A stretch of 64,000 bases of DNA from JADJOY01 sp046331705 [NCBI: bacterium]. Lineage in GTDB: Bacteria; JADJOY01. The first letter of the stretch is position 1. Every line of letters starts with the position of its first letter. The stretch covers positions 71,780 to 135,779 of the forward strand of contig JAXLQJ010000016.1 in NCBI GenBank assembly GCA_046331705.1, written 5' to 3'. A program made the position numbers and the translations under genes. This document shows, piece by piece, positions 19,599-28,343 of the stretch. The notes under the pieces are model-generated. The model did not search any database and was not told the origin of the DNA. It saw only the letters and a list, made by a program, of their open reading frames with translations.

Positions 19599-20372
19599 GG
19601 CATCCGCGCGGCGGGCGAACGCCGCTCGTGGTCGTGGGGTGCGGCGCGGAGCGCGCGTTCGCAAGTGCTGTGGGCGGTCGCGCGGGCCGACCGAGGGGCG
19701 GCTCCACCGTTCCGTCCGCGACGTGCGCGCCCGATGCGAGCGCGGCGGACACGGCGTCACGATCACCTGTCGCGTTGGTCACGGACGCGACCCGTTGGCG
19801 ACGCCGCGCGGCGCGATGCTCCGCCGAGACGCGTCGTGCGCCCGTGGTTTTCCCGATCGAAGAGGACGCTCCACGTGAGCCGTTCCGCAGCAGTGGCAAT
19901 GGTTGGAGACGTGGTCGAAGTCGGTGTCTGTGCGGCCGCCCGCACCGTGGAAGGGGCGACCGCCGTCGGATTGGAGGTCACCGTGAGGATCATCGTGAGC
20001 TTGGCGCGGCTTCGAGAGCGCCTTCGAAACGAACGAGAAGCAATGCCGGACCGGCCCGGATTGCGGCTGATTCGCGGCGGCGCCGCGCGCTCGGTCGAGG
20101 GCGGGGCACGGCGGCGCGCGCTGCGGAGCGCTGCGCGTCTCGAGAGCGGGCTGCCGCCGAGTCGGCCGGCCGTGCGCCGCTCCCGCGCCGACGGCAGCGC
20201 TCGGCTCTGGGTCATCCGGGGAGGTCGCGAGGACGGCGCCGACGCGCCGCGGGCCGAGCAGGAGCAGGCGCGGGGGTCGGCCGCGAGCGCGCTCGGCATG
20301 CGCGCTGCGCGCGATCGCTCGCCGTCTCGCGAATGAGCCCGCCCGCGGCCGCGGGCCGTGGCTCGCGCGGGG
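19599..20372. other. Gene-free 774-base interval between convergent genes
   Basis: Several overlapping open frames run through this stretch on both strands, but none has a ribosome-binding site, a recognisable domain and consistent third-position G+C. The best stretch (about 19875-20070, plus strand, MVGDVVEVGVCAAARTVEG region) is only weakly coding-like and could be a decayed gene. A 16-bp perfect palindrome at 20341-20356 may form a hairpin after the minus-strand phosphoesterase. Confidence 0.45.
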
Positions 20373-21392
20373 TCACAAGACTCCGCAGGTGCCGGTCTCG
20401 GGCGCGGTGTCGATGGGGCGGGGCTCGCCGTCGTAGCTCCAGGTGGCGGCGCAGGTCGTGGGCACCTTGGGTTTGCCGGCGTCGAGCTCGCGCACGGCGC
20501 CGGACTTCGCGTCGAGCTCGAGGAGCGTGAAGTTGTCGTCGTCGTAGCGCGTGGCGCCGATGAGCGTGTGGCCGAAGCCGTAGTAGCCGCTGAGCGGGAT
20601 CCAGCGATGGGTATGCCCCGAGAACGTGTGCTTCACGTTGGTGTTGCGCATCACCAGCGAGAGCAGGTCGGGGTGCGAGGTGCCCGGGGCCTCGCCGAGG
20701 TCGGTGACCAGCAGCGTGTGGTGGGTGAGGACGATCGTGGGCAAACCGTCGGCGATCTGGGATTCGAGCCACGCGAGCTGCGTCTCGCCGTACGACGCCA
20801 GCCCGGTCTCGCAGCGCGGGTTGCCCGGCTCCCAGGTGGGCCCGAGCATTCCGTTGGCGAGCAGCAACCGCCAGCCCTTCTCGGTGACGGCCTGATACGG
20901 CGGCTGGTGGAAGAACTCCTCGAAGAGCCGCGCCGAGAGCTCGCGCGCGAACGAATCGGATCCCGAGCAGTCCACCGAATAGTCGTGGTTGCCCCACACG
21001 AAGTACACGGGGATCTCGAATCCGGCGTAGATCGCCGCCGCCCGTGAGAACGCGGTCTCCTCGCGTTGGTAGGACTCGAGATCCGGGAAGACGTAGCCGT
21101 CGTGGGTGACGTCGCCGAGCACCACGGCGAGGTCGGGACGCGGCCGGATCGCGTTGATCTTGTCGCGCGCCGTGGCGATGCGCTCGGCGGTGCGCACGAT
21201 GCTCTCGTTGTCGAGGTTGCCGTTCTCGCTGCAACACACGTACTGCGGCCCGATCACGTGGGAATCGGCGAGGAGCACGATCCGCAGAGGCGCGCTGGGA
21301 CCGGACTCGCTCCCCGAGCAGCTCGCCGCGACGATCGCGAGCACGACCCACCATCTCCCCGTGAACGAACCTGCGGCATCACGCGGCTTCAT
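20373..21392 (-). CDS. Exported calcineurin-like metallophosphoesterase (lipoprotein)
   Basis: A 339-residue exported enzyme. The signal segment ends in a lipobox-like AASC at about residue 25, followed by a Ser/Gly linker. All metallophosphoesterase motifs are present: ADSH, VLGDVTHDG, WGNHD, LTHHTL and SGHTH, which bind two metal ions. Such enzymes release phosphate from phosphomonoesters or diesters; the precise substrate cannot be read from the sequence. It diverges from the PF04185 phosphatase, and a candidate Pho box lies between the two starts, so both may respond to phosphate starvation. Confidence 0.88.
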   Translation of the reverse strand: MKPRDAAGSFTGRWWVVLAIVAASCSGSESGPSAPLRIVLLADSHVIGPQYVCCSENGNLDNESIVRTAERIATARDKINAIRPRPDLAVVLGDVTHDGYVFPDLESYQREETAFSRAAAIYAGFEIPVYFVWGNHDYSVDCSGSDSFARELSARLFEEFFHQPPYQAVTEKGWRLLLANGMLGPTWEPGNPRCETGLASYGETQLAWLESQIADGLPTIVLTHHTLLVTDLGEAPGTSHPDLLSLVMRNTNVKHTFSGHTHRWIPLSGYYGFGHTLIGATRYDDDNFTLLELDAKSGAVRELDAGKPKVPTTCAATWSYDGEPRPIDTAPETGTCGVL

Positions 21393-21431
21393 CGACGTTC
21401 GTTCTCCGGGCGCCGTGAGCGCGCGCCGATT

Positions 21432-21449
21432 CCGTCACCGATCCGTCGC
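21432..21449 (+). promoter_or_regulatory. Candidate Pho box upstream of the PF04185 phosphatase
   Basis: CCGTCAC, four bases, CCGTCGC: a 7-4-7 direct repeat matching the boxes at phoB and the porin. It lies 60 bases before the plus-strand phosphatase start and 40 bases from the divergent metallophosphoesterase. A clear -10 is not visible. Confidence 0.5.
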
Positions 21450-21508
21450 AGCGTCGTCGCGGATCGACACGGACGCTTCACGGTGACCGCGCAACATGCC
21501 GCGTCATC

Positions 21509-22555
21509 ATGCGACGCGTGCAGACGGCGAATCCCTCTTGGCGGTGGACCCTCGTGGTGGCGGCCTTCGTGGCCGCGTGCGGAGGCGGTGGTGGCGGCGA
21601 CGGCGCCGCGAGCGGCGGCCGCGGCGGCTTGCCCCCATTCACGGGAGTGTGGGTGATCGTGTTCGAGAACCACGGCGACGTTTACATGCTGAATCACGCC
21701 GACGCGAAGCACTTTCGCGAGCTGGCGTCGACGTACGCCGTGGCCGGCAACTACAGCGACATCACCCATCCGTCGTTGCCCAACTACATCGAGATGGCGT
21801 GCGGGTGCAACGACAAGCACAGCTCGTTCACGGTCCGCGACGAGCCCGCGTCGAACCTGATCACGTCCAATCCCAACCGGCTCTTTCGCGAGCCGAGCCT
21901 GGGCGGGCAGCTCGAGGCTGCCGGAGTCGAATGGCGCGCATACGGCCAGGACTCCACCCCCGGCAGCAAGCTCGGGCCCTGCACGATGAACAACTCGGGC
22001 CTCTACGTCTCGCGGCACGTGCCGTTCCTCTATTTCCAGGACGTCTTCGGCACGCAGACCGATCCCTACGGCGAGCGCGACGAGTTCGGTCACCCGCTGG
22101 ACCCGGACGCGCTGCCGGTGTGCGTGAACCGCATCCATCCGTTCGGCGATTTCCTCGGCACGCCCAACGAGCCGTATCCCTCCGGCGACTTCTACTGGGA
22201 CCTCGGCAATCGGGCGATGGACTACTACTGGATCACGCCGGACCAGCGCTACAACATGCACGACGGCTCGGTGGCGGAAGGTGACCTCTTCCTCGAGAAA
22301 GTCGTGGGGCAGATCCAGCAGAGCCCGCAGTACCGCAACGGCGGCGTCATCTTCATCACCTTCGACGAGGGCGATCTCGATCTCCTCGATCAGATCCTGT
22401 TCATCGCCGTGTCGCCCTACGCCAAGCGTGGCTACGTGTCGTCGACGGCGTTCGATCACGACAACTTCCTCGCCACCGTCGAGGACATCTACGGCTTGCC
22501 GCGGCTGGGCCGGGCGCAGGGAGTGCCCAACATGGCCGAGCTCTTCCAGCCCTGA
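21509..22555 (+). CDS. Exported phosphoesterase, PF04185 (acid phosphatase/phospholipase C) family
   Basis: A 348-residue exported protein. The signal ends AAFVAAC, a good lipobox, and a glycine-rich linker follows. The catalytic domain starts VWVIVFENHG, typical of the PF04185 family that includes phospholipase C and acid phosphatase AcpA; NYSDITHPSLPNYIEMACG supplies the family's conserved substrate-site region, and VIFITFDEGD and SPYAKRGYVSSTAFDHDN are the C-terminal signatures. It is shorter than phospholipase C and closer in size to the acid-phosphatase branch. Its location and the Pho box upstream point to phosphate scavenging. Confidence 0.88.
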   Translation: MRRVQTANPSWRWTLVVAAFVAACGGGGGGDGAASGGRGGLPPFTGVWVIVFENHGDVYMLNHADAKHFRELASTYAVAGNYSDITHPSLPNYIEMACGCNDKHSSFTVRDEPASNLITSNPNRLFREPSLGGQLEAAGVEWRAYGQDSTPGSKLGPCTMNNSGLYVSRHVPFLYFQDVFGTQTDPYGERDEFGHPLDPDALPVCVNRIHPFGDFLGTPNEPYPSGDFYWDLGNRAMDYYWITPDQRYNMHDGSVAEGDLFLEKVVGQIQQSPQYRNGGVIFITFDEGDLDLLDQILFIAVSPYAKRGYVSSTAFDHDNFLATVEDIYGLPRLGRAQGVPNMAELFQP

Positions 22556-22568
22556 GGGCGCCGTCCGC

Positions 22569-23879
22569 TCACGCGGCGGCCTGGGTGTCGACGGCATCGG
22601 CGACGACCGCGCGCGAGTCGAAGCCGCGCCCGGTCGAGTAGCGAAAGACCTGGGCGCCGGGGAAGCGCCAGGATCCGTCGGTTGCGCGCAGCCGCACCCA
22701 GCCCCCGCTGTTGTGCAGCTCGATCCCGGAGCGCGGCTCGCGCCACGCGCGGCTCTCGTTCCAGCCGTGGGGCTGATGGGTGTGGCCGAACACCAGGTGC
22801 CGCGGGAACGGCACGTGGATCTGGTGGTCCTCCAGCAGGCGGTCGAGCTCGTCGAGGGACGCGTCCAGGAATTGCAGGAAGCGCGCGCGGGTGCCGGCGT
22901 GATCACCGAGATCGTCGGCGTACGAGCCGGCCTGGTAGTCGCGCAACGAGCGGATCACCCGCGTGCTGAGCGCCGAGCTGGCCGCCTTCGCGAGCGCGTC
23001 CAGGTACCACGGGGAGCCGGTGGTGAACGCGGGCAAGAGCTGGGTGAGCAGCGACTCGACGCGACGGAACTCCTGGCGCTCGACGTCCCGTTGCAGGTGA
23101 TTCACCACCTGGCTCAGCGGGCCGGACTGGCCGAGTCCCGAGCTGGTGAGCTGGGTGAGCGGGAAGTTGATCGCCACCAGCTCGCGCATCGAGAGCGTCG
23201 CGCGCTGCCGCGAGCGCGGATCGAGGCCCAGGTCCTCGCGCACGATGCGCATCGCCAGATTCGAGAGCAGCGACCAGTAGCTCTCGAGGTAATGCCCGTG
23301 GGTCACCAGCACCGTCTCGCCGCTCGCGGTGACGATGTAGAGGTTCGGATAGGCGAACGCGAACGGCAGGCGGTGCGAGTCGTCCGACGCGCCGTCGCGG
23401 GTGAGACCGTCGAGGAAGAGGTCGCCGTACTCGCCGGCGACGTCGGCGCGCGGGTGGACGTCGGGCAGGCTCAGGCCGCGGTGCTGGGCGTCGGATCGAT
23501 CGTCGATCACGCCCGGGACCGACCAGCGAAACGGCCGCGGATCCAGCCCGCGCCGCATGCGATTGATGACGTTCACCTCGTGCTCGACGGTGTGCCAGAT
23601 CTCGAAGTCGTGGTTGCCGGCGATGAACACGATCTGCTTCGCCAGCCCGTCCTCGCGCACCCGCCGGAAGAAGACCCGCGCGGCCTTGTACGCCTCGACG
23701 TAGCTCGAGAGCATGATCTCGAGGACGTCGCCGGCGAGGACCAGGTAGTCGAGGTCCGTGCCGACCGCTTCGGCGAAGCGGTCGTAGAGCGGCCCGAGCG
23801 CGTAGCCGTCGGCGCTGGGCACCACCAGCGCGCACTGGGGATCGCCGAGATGGAGGTCGGAGACGATCGCGAGCTTCAT
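22569..23879 (-). CDS. Calcineurin-like metallophosphoesterase, cytoplasmic
   Basis: A 436-residue metallophosphoesterase without a signal peptide. The metal-binding set is complete: VSDLHLGD at residues 6-13, LAGDVLEI, AGNHDFE, VTHGHYLE and FGHTHQPH. A long insert between the GNHD and GHTH motifs (about residues 100-350) is mostly helical and not recognised. It may act on nucleotides, lipid-linked phosphates or diesters; the sequence does not decide. It converges with the PF04185 gene, with 13 bases between stops. An unusual run of Pho-box-like units lies directly upstream. Confidence 0.85.
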   Translation of the reverse strand: MKLAIVSDLHLGDPQCALVVPSADGYALGPLYDRFAEAVGTDLDYLVLAGDVLEIMLSSYVEAYKAARVFFRRVREDGLAKQIVFIAGNHDFEIWHTVEHEVNVINRMRRGLDPRPFRWSVPGVIDDRSDAQHRGLSLPDVHPRADVAGEYGDLFLDGLTRDGASDDSHRLPFAFAYPNLYIVTASGETVLVTHGHYLESYWSLLSNLAMRIVREDLGLDPRSRQRATLSMRELVAINFPLTQLTSSGLGQSGPLSQVVNHLQRDVERQEFRRVESLLTQLLPAFTTGSPWYLDALAKAASSALSTRVIRSLRDYQAGSYADDLGDHAGTRARFLQFLDASLDELDRLLEDHQIHVPFPRHLVFGHTHQPHGWNESRAWREPRSGIELHNSGGWVRLRATDGSWRFPGAQVFRYSTGRGFDSRAVVADAVDTQAAA

Positions 23880-23903
23880 GCCGGCTGAGCTTGCGCAGTC
23901 CCG

Positions 23904-23943
23904 GTGACGGGCGCGTCGGCGCCACGTGACGATCGCGTGGCGG
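23904..23943 (-). promoter_or_regulatory. Four Pho-box-like units in 11-bp phase
   Basis: Read on the plus strand, units start at 23904 (GTGACGG), 23915 (GTCGGCG), 23926 (GTGACGA) and 23937 (GTGGCGG), exactly 11 bases apart. On the minus strand this is a tandem of CCGTCAC-like half-sites ending 24 bases before the metallophosphoesterase start. Two units are good matches, two are weak. Confidence 0.4.
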
Positions 23944-23962
23944 TGGCCGCGCCGGCCGACCT

Positions 23963-24220
23963 TCAGGCGTGCTCGATGGCGCCGCGGTCGAGCAACCGCC
24001 TCACCGCGGCGAGCGTTTCCTCCTCGTCGAAGCGCGACTCGTCGACCAGCGCGCCGAGCGGCGTGCCCTCGGCGCAGCGGCGCAGCACTTCCTCCTCGAC
24101 GGGGCCGAGCGGTGCCGTCGCGGCGTCGCCGCGCCGCGGCGGGCGGTACACGCGGCGTGCGCCCCCCAGCAGGTGGAAGAGGCCGACGATCCGAGTGAAG
24201 CGTTGCATGCCGTCGATCAT
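23963..24220 (-). CDS. Small protein with winged-helix-like C-terminus
   Basis: An 85-residue protein of unknown function. The ATG at 24218-24220 is chosen for the GAGAGG site just upstream; the frame stays open to 24430 but the extra part does not look coding. The first 20 residues (MQRFTRIVGLFHLLGG) are amphipathic. The rest, from PLGPVEEEVLRRCAEG to AAVRRLLDRGAIEHA, resembles the helix-turn-helix and wing-start of small winged-helix domains. It sits between the metallophosphoesterase and the pst operon and is on the strand opposite pstS. Confidence 0.55.
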   Translation of the reverse strand: MIDGMQRFTRIVGLFHLLGGARRVYRPPRRGDAATAPLGPVEEEVLRRCAEGTPLGALVDESRFDEEETLAAVRRLLDRGAIEHA

Positions 24221-24562
24221 GGATGCCTCTCGATGCGCACGTCCTCGCGAGTCGCGCGTGAGGTTGCTCAGCTCACGATGCCGGACGCCTTTGGACGGCA
24301 CGTGACGCCCGCGTAGCAAGTTGCCGCGCGCGCGCTGCGACGCGCGTCGATCCGGTGGCCGGCGTGGGATCGCCTCGAAACGAGGCGCACTCGTTTCAGG
24401 CCCGACGCTCGCGCGCCGTGTGAAGTTCACCGCGCCGCGCGATCGTTCACGGCGACCCGGCGTGCGGCGCTCGGAGGTCCGTGGCTGGCGCGCCGCGAGC
24501 CCCTCGGCACGCGTTCCGACCCGCCCGAGACCTCACGACGGTGCCGCGGCACGGCCATCGCG
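24221..24562. other. Intergenic region upstream of the pst promoter
   Basis: About 340 bases between the small minus-strand gene and the Pho box of pstS. I see no coding-like frame, hairpin or clear promoter for the minus-strand gene beyond its ribosome-binding site. Confidence 0.5.
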
Positions 24563-24580
24563 CTGTAACAGTCCCGTCAC
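24563..24580 (+). promoter_or_regulatory. Pho box of the pstSCA operon
   Basis: CTGTAAC, four bases, CCGTCAC: a 7-4-7 repeat close to the E. coli PhoB consensus. Ten bases downstream lies TTAACT (24591-24596), a plausible -10, which is the spacing seen in PhoB-activated promoters. The pstS start is 60 bases after the box. Confidence 0.65.
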
Positions 24581-24639
24581 ACGCGCACCGTTAACTCCGA
24601 CCCACACGAACGAGAGAAGCAACCACAAAGGGGGATGCG

Positions 24640-25671
24640 ATGAAGAAGGGCAAGATCACGTTGGCCGCGCTGGCGCTCGCCGCTGGTGTGGCGTCGTCGG
24701 CGGGCGCAGCGCTGCTCATCACCGGCGCGGGAGCGACGTTCCCGTACCCGATCTATTCGAAGTGGTTCAGCGAGTACAACAAGCTCAAGCCGGAGCTCCA
24801 GTTCAACTACCAGTCGATCGGCTCGGGCGGCGGCATCCAGCAGATCACCAACAAGACCGTCGACTTCGGCGCCTCGGACGCGCCCATGAGCGACGCCGAG
24901 CTCGACAAGGCGCCGGCGGCGTTGCAGCACATCCCGACGGTCCTCGGCTCGGTGGTGGTGACCTACAACGGGCCCATGACCTCGCTCAAGCTCTCGCCCG
25001 AGGCGCTCGCCGGGATCTTCCTCGGCAAGGTCGCGAAGTGGAACGATCCCGCGATCGCCGCGGACAACGCGGGCGTGGCGCTGCCCGACGCGCCGATCGC
25101 CGTGGTGCGACGCTCGGATGGTTCCGGTACCACCGCCGTGTTCACCGACTACCTCGCCAAGGTCTCGGACGAGTGGAAGGCGAAGGTGGGTGCCGGCAAG
25201 AGCGTGAGCTGGCCGGTCGGCCTGGGCGCCAAGGGCAACGAGGGCGTGACCGGTCTCGTGAAGCAGACGCCAGGCGCCATCGGCTACGTGGAGCTCGCGT
25301 ACGCGAACCAGAACAAGCTGCCCAAGGTGGCGATCAAGAACGCCTCGGGGAAGTTCATCGAGCCCAGCATCGAGGCGACCTCGGCGGCGGCCGCGGGTGT
25401 GGACATGCCGGCGGACTATCGCGTATCGATCACCAACTCGGCGGCGGCGGATGCGTATCCGATCGCGTCGTTCACGTACCTGCTGGTGTACAAGAACCAG
25501 GAGAACGCCGAGAAGGGCACGGCGCTGGTGAACTTCCTGTGGTGGGCGATCCACGATGGCCAGAAGATGGCCGCCGCGCTCGACTACGCGCCGCTGCCGG
25601 CGGCGGTGGTGAGCAAGGTCGAGGCGACGCTCAAGACGCTGAACGTCAACGGCAAGCCCGTGGCGCTCTGA
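24640..25671 (+). CDS. pstS: Phosphate ABC transporter, periplasmic phosphate-binding protein
   Basis: PstS captures inorganic phosphate in the periplasm and delivers it to PstCA. The 343-residue precursor has a lysine-start signal peptide (residues 1-24) and then ITGAGATFPYPIYSKWF, the family's hallmark mature start. Phosphate-contact segments are conserved: SIGSGGGIQQI, FGASDAPM and RRSDGSGTTAVFTDYL. The ATG follows a GGGGG site. pstC begins 10 bases downstream, so the three genes form an operon under the Pho box upstream. Confidence 0.97.
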   Translation: MKKGKITLAALALAAGVASSAGAALLITGAGATFPYPIYSKWFSEYNKLKPELQFNYQSIGSGGGIQQITNKTVDFGASDAPMSDAELDKAPAALQHIPTVLGSVVVTYNGPMTSLKLSPEALAGIFLGKVAKWNDPAIAADNAGVALPDAPIAVVRRSDGSGTTAVFTDYLAKVSDEWKAKVGAGKSVSWPVGLGAKGNEGVTGLVKQTPGAIGYVELAYANQNKLPKVAIKNASGKFIEPSIEATSAAAAGVDMPADYRVSITNSAAADAYPIASFTYLLVYKNQENAEKGTALVNFLWWAIHDGQKMAAALDYAPLPAAVVSKVEATLKTLNVNGKPVAL

Positions 25672-25681
25672 GCTCTCACGC

Positions 25682-26683
25682 GTGACGACGATGTCGAGCA
25701 CGCTCCCGGCCGGTCCGATGGCGGCGTCGCAGTCGCCGCCGTCGGGCCGGTCGTCGTCCGTTTCGCACAACCTCGGCGACCGCGCCTGGGGCACGATCAT
25801 CGGTGCCTTCGGCGGCACCGTGCTGCTGGTGGGCGGCGTGATCCTCTGGTCGCTCGCCGATCTGGCGTTGCCCGCGGCGGGCTCGCTCGGCATCGGCCGG
25901 TTCCTGGTCGGCTCGGAATGGGACCCGATCGCCGAGCGTTTCGGCGCGCTGCCCTTCATCTACGGGACCGTCGTCACGAGCCTCCTGGCGATCGCGCTGG
26001 CGATGCCGATCGGGGTGGCGCTGGCGCTGTTCATCTCGGACATGGCGCCGCCGCGGCTCCGGGCGTGGATCTCGTTTCCCGTCGAGACCCTCGCGAGCAT
26101 CCCGAGCGTGGTGTTCGGGCTGTGGGGCCTCTTCGTTCTCGTGCCGGTGCTGCGCGGCCACGTCCAGCCGTTTCTGGCCAAGACGCTCGGCTTCCTGCCG
26201 CTCTTCCAGGGGCCGCCGATCGGCCTCGGGCTCATGGCGGGAGGCGTGATCCTCGGGATCATGATCCTGCCGACCATCGCGTCGGTCACCCTGGAGGTGC
26301 TCAAGACCGTGCCGCTGGCGCTGCGCGAAGGCGCCTTGGCGCTGGGCGCCACGCGCTGGGAAGTGATCCGCATGGTGGTGCTGCCGTATAGCCGCGCCGG
26401 CATCCTGGGCGCCGGCCTGCTGGGATTGGGGCGTGCGCTCGGCGAGACGATGGCGGTCACGATGGTGATCGGGAACTCGCCGGAGATCCGGGCGTCGCTC
26501 TTTTCCGCCGGCTATTCGTTGCCGGCGGTCATCGCCAACGAGTTCGCCGAGGCGACCGGCGCCATCCACATGGGCGCCCTCGCCGGGCTCGGCCTGGTGC
26601 TCTTCGGCACCACGCTGGTGCTCAACTCGCTGGCGCGACTCTTGATGCGAGCCGTGGGTGGGGCGACGCGCGTGGCGGTATGA
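25682..26683 (+). CDS. pstC: Phosphate ABC transporter permease PstC
   Basis: One of the two inner-membrane subunits of the Pst phosphate channel. The 333-residue protein has a soluble 35-residue lead and six predicted membrane segments. Family marks include FIYGTVVTSLLAIALAMPIG, SIPSVVFGLWG and the ATPase-contacting EAA loop EGALALGATRWEVIRMVVLP, followed by GRALGETMAVTMVIGN. The start is GTG 25682; the ATG at 25691 is an equally possible start. pstA follows after a 43-base gap. Confidence 0.94.
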   Translation: MTTMSSTLPAGPMAASQSPPSGRSSSVSHNLGDRAWGTIIGAFGGTVLLVGGVILWSLADLALPAAGSLGIGRFLVGSEWDPIAERFGALPFIYGTVVTSLLAIALAMPIGVALALFISDMAPPRLRAWISFPVETLASIPSVVFGLWGLFVLVPVLRGHVQPFLAKTLGFLPLFQGPPIGLGLMAGGVILGIMILPTIASVTLEVLKTVPLALREGALALGATRWEVIRMVVLPYSRAGILGAGLLGLGRALGETMAVTMVIGNSPEIRASLFSAGYSLPAVIANEFAEATGAIHMGALAGLGLVLFGTTLVLNSLARLLMRAVGGATRVAV

Positions 26684-26726
26684 GTCACGCACGGCGCGCT
26701 CGCCGCGGCCGCGACGGTTGAATGCG

Positions 26727-27569
26727 ATGCGATCGCTTCGGGCTCGAAAGCTCCTCAACGCGTTGGTGACGCTCACCTGCGGCGCGTGCGTCTTCGCCGC
26801 GCTGGTGCCGCTTCTGTCCACGCTGTGGCTGGTGGTCTCGAACGGGCTGAGCGGCCTCTCCCTGCATTTCTTCACGCACCTGCCCGCACCGGTCGGCGAG
26901 GAGGGCGGCGGCGTGGGTAACGCCATCCTGGGCACGCTCTTGATCGTGGGGATCGCGTGCCTGCTCGGCCTGCCCATGGGCATCGGCGCCGGCGTCTTCC
27001 TGGCCGAGCGCGGCGACGGGCGCTTCGGGCGGCTGGTTCGCTTCACCGCGGAGGTGCTCGCGGGCGTGCCGTCGATCGTGGTCGGCATCGTCGCCTACGA
27101 CCTGGTGGTGAAGCCGATGGGGCATTTCTCGGCGCTGGCGGGCGGCGTGGGGCTCTCGCTGCTGATGGTGCCGACGCTCGCGCGCGGCACCGAGGAGCTG
27201 GTGCGGCTGGTGCCGAACACGCTGCGCGAGGCGGCGCTGGCGCTCGGCGTTCCGCAATGGCGCACCAGCCTCTCGGTGATCCTGCGGACCGCGCTGGGGG
27301 GCATCCTCACCGCCGTGCTGCTCGCGGTGGGTCGCGCGGCGGGCGAGACGGCGCCGCTGCTCTTCACGGCGCTCAACAACGCCTACTGGAACGTCCGCCC
27401 CGATCTGCCCACGGCGACGCTCACCGTGCAGATGTTCAACTACGCGATCAGCCCCTACGAGGACTGGCACCGCAAGGCGTGGGCGACGGCGCTGGTGCTG
27501 CTGCTCTTGATCGGCGCGCTCAACCTGCTGGCGCGCTTCCTGACGCGCAAGACCTTCCGCGCCCGCTGA
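26727..27569 (+). CDS. pstA: Phosphate ABC transporter permease PstA
   Basis: The partner permease of PstC. The 280-residue protein has six membrane segments, the periplasmic PAPVGEEGGGVGNAILGTL region, GVPSIVVGIVAYDLVVKPMG and the EAA loop EAALALGVPQWRTSLSVIL. The frame extends upstream to 26658, but ATG 26727 gives the normal family start before RKLLNALVTLTCG. It is the last plus-strand gene of the phosphate block; the ATPase and PhoU come in from the opposite strand, an unusual split. Confidence 0.93.
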   Translation: MRSLRARKLLNALVTLTCGACVFAALVPLLSTLWLVVSNGLSGLSLHFFTHLPAPVGEEGGGVGNAILGTLLIVGIACLLGLPMGIGAGVFLAERGDGRFGRLVRFTAEVLAGVPSIVVGIVAYDLVVKPMGHFSALAGGVGLSLLMVPTLARGTEELVRLVPNTLREAALALGVPQWRTSLSVILRTALGGILTAVLLAVGRAAGETAPLLFTALNNAYWNVRPDLPTATLTVQMFNYAISPYEDWHRKAWATALVLLLLIGALNLLARFLTRKTFRAR

Positions 27570-27584
27570 GCGGCGCGGCGGCTC

Positions 27585-27604
27585 CGGCCCGACGAGCCGG
27601 GCCG
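27585..27604. terminator. Hairpin between convergent pstA and phoU
   Basis: A perfect 7-bp stem (CGGCCCG with CGGGCCG) and 6-base loop in the 58-base gap between the two convergent stops. It could serve both directions; no T tract follows. Confidence 0.45.
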
Positions 27605-27627
27605 AGGGGGGCGGGGCCGAGCCGGGC

Positions 27628-28323
27628 TCAGCCTTCGTGGTCCAGCTTGCCCAGGTGGCGGATGTCCTTGCCCTTCACCATGAACACCACCTGCTCGGCC
27701 AGGTTGGTTGCGTGGTCGCCCATCCGCTCGAGGTACTTCGCCACCGATTGAAGGTGGATGCCGCGCGGCACCGCGCTCGCGTCCGCCACCATCATCCGCA
27801 ACAGCTCGCGGAAGAACTGGTGGTAGAGCGCGTCGACCTCGTGGTCGCGCTCGATGACCTCGCTCGCCTTGGCCGCGTCGCCGGCGACGAACGCGTCGAT
27901 CGCCTCGCGAACCATCGATCGCACCAGCTGGGCCATGCGCTCGACGTCGATGTTGGCGCGCAGCTCGGTCTCGGCGTTGAGATCGATGGCGCGCTCGCAG
28001 ATGTTGACCGTGAGGTCGCCGATCCGCTCGAGGTCCGTGACCATCTTGAACGCCAGCGTGATGAAGCGCAGATCCGGGCCGAGCGGCTGGCGGCGCGCGA
28101 GCACCCGCAGGCAGAGATCGTCGGTCTCGACCTCGGCGCGGTTGACCTTGTGATCGGCCTCGATGGTGCGGCGGGCCAGCTCGGAGTCGCGCTCCACGAG
28201 CGCTTGGACCGCGTTCGCGATCATCTCCTCCACGCGCCCCGCCATGCGCAACAGCCGATGGCGGACCTCCTGGAGCTCAGCCTCGTACTCGCGGTCGGTG
28301 TGTCCCTTACCCAACAGGCTCAT
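27628..28323 (-). CDS. phoU: Phosphate signalling and uptake regulator PhoU
   Basis: PhoU links the Pst transporter to PhoR and keeps the Pho regulon off when phosphate is plentiful. The 231-residue protein consists of two PhoU repeats, each a three-helix bundle with the E-x3-D-x2-E/R-I-G-D metal signature: MVTDLERIGDLTVNICERA in the first and AKYLERMGDHATNLAEQV in the second. The ATG at 28321-28323 is the family start (MSLLGKGHTDREYEAEL). It follows pstB by 20 bases and is surely cotranscribed with it. Confidence 0.96.
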   Translation of the reverse strand: MSLLGKGHTDREYEAELQEVRHRLLRMAGRVEEMIANAVQALVERDSELARRTIEADHKVNRAEVETDDLCLRVLARRQPLGPDLRFITLAFKMVTDLERIGDLTVNICERAIDLNAETELRANIDVERMAQLVRSMVREAIDAFVAGDAAKASEVIERDHEVDALYHQFFRELLRMMVADASAVPRGIHLQSVAKYLERMGDHATNLAEQVVFMVKGKDIRHLGKLDHEG

Positions 28324-28343
28324 CGTCTCTGTCACTCCCGCGT

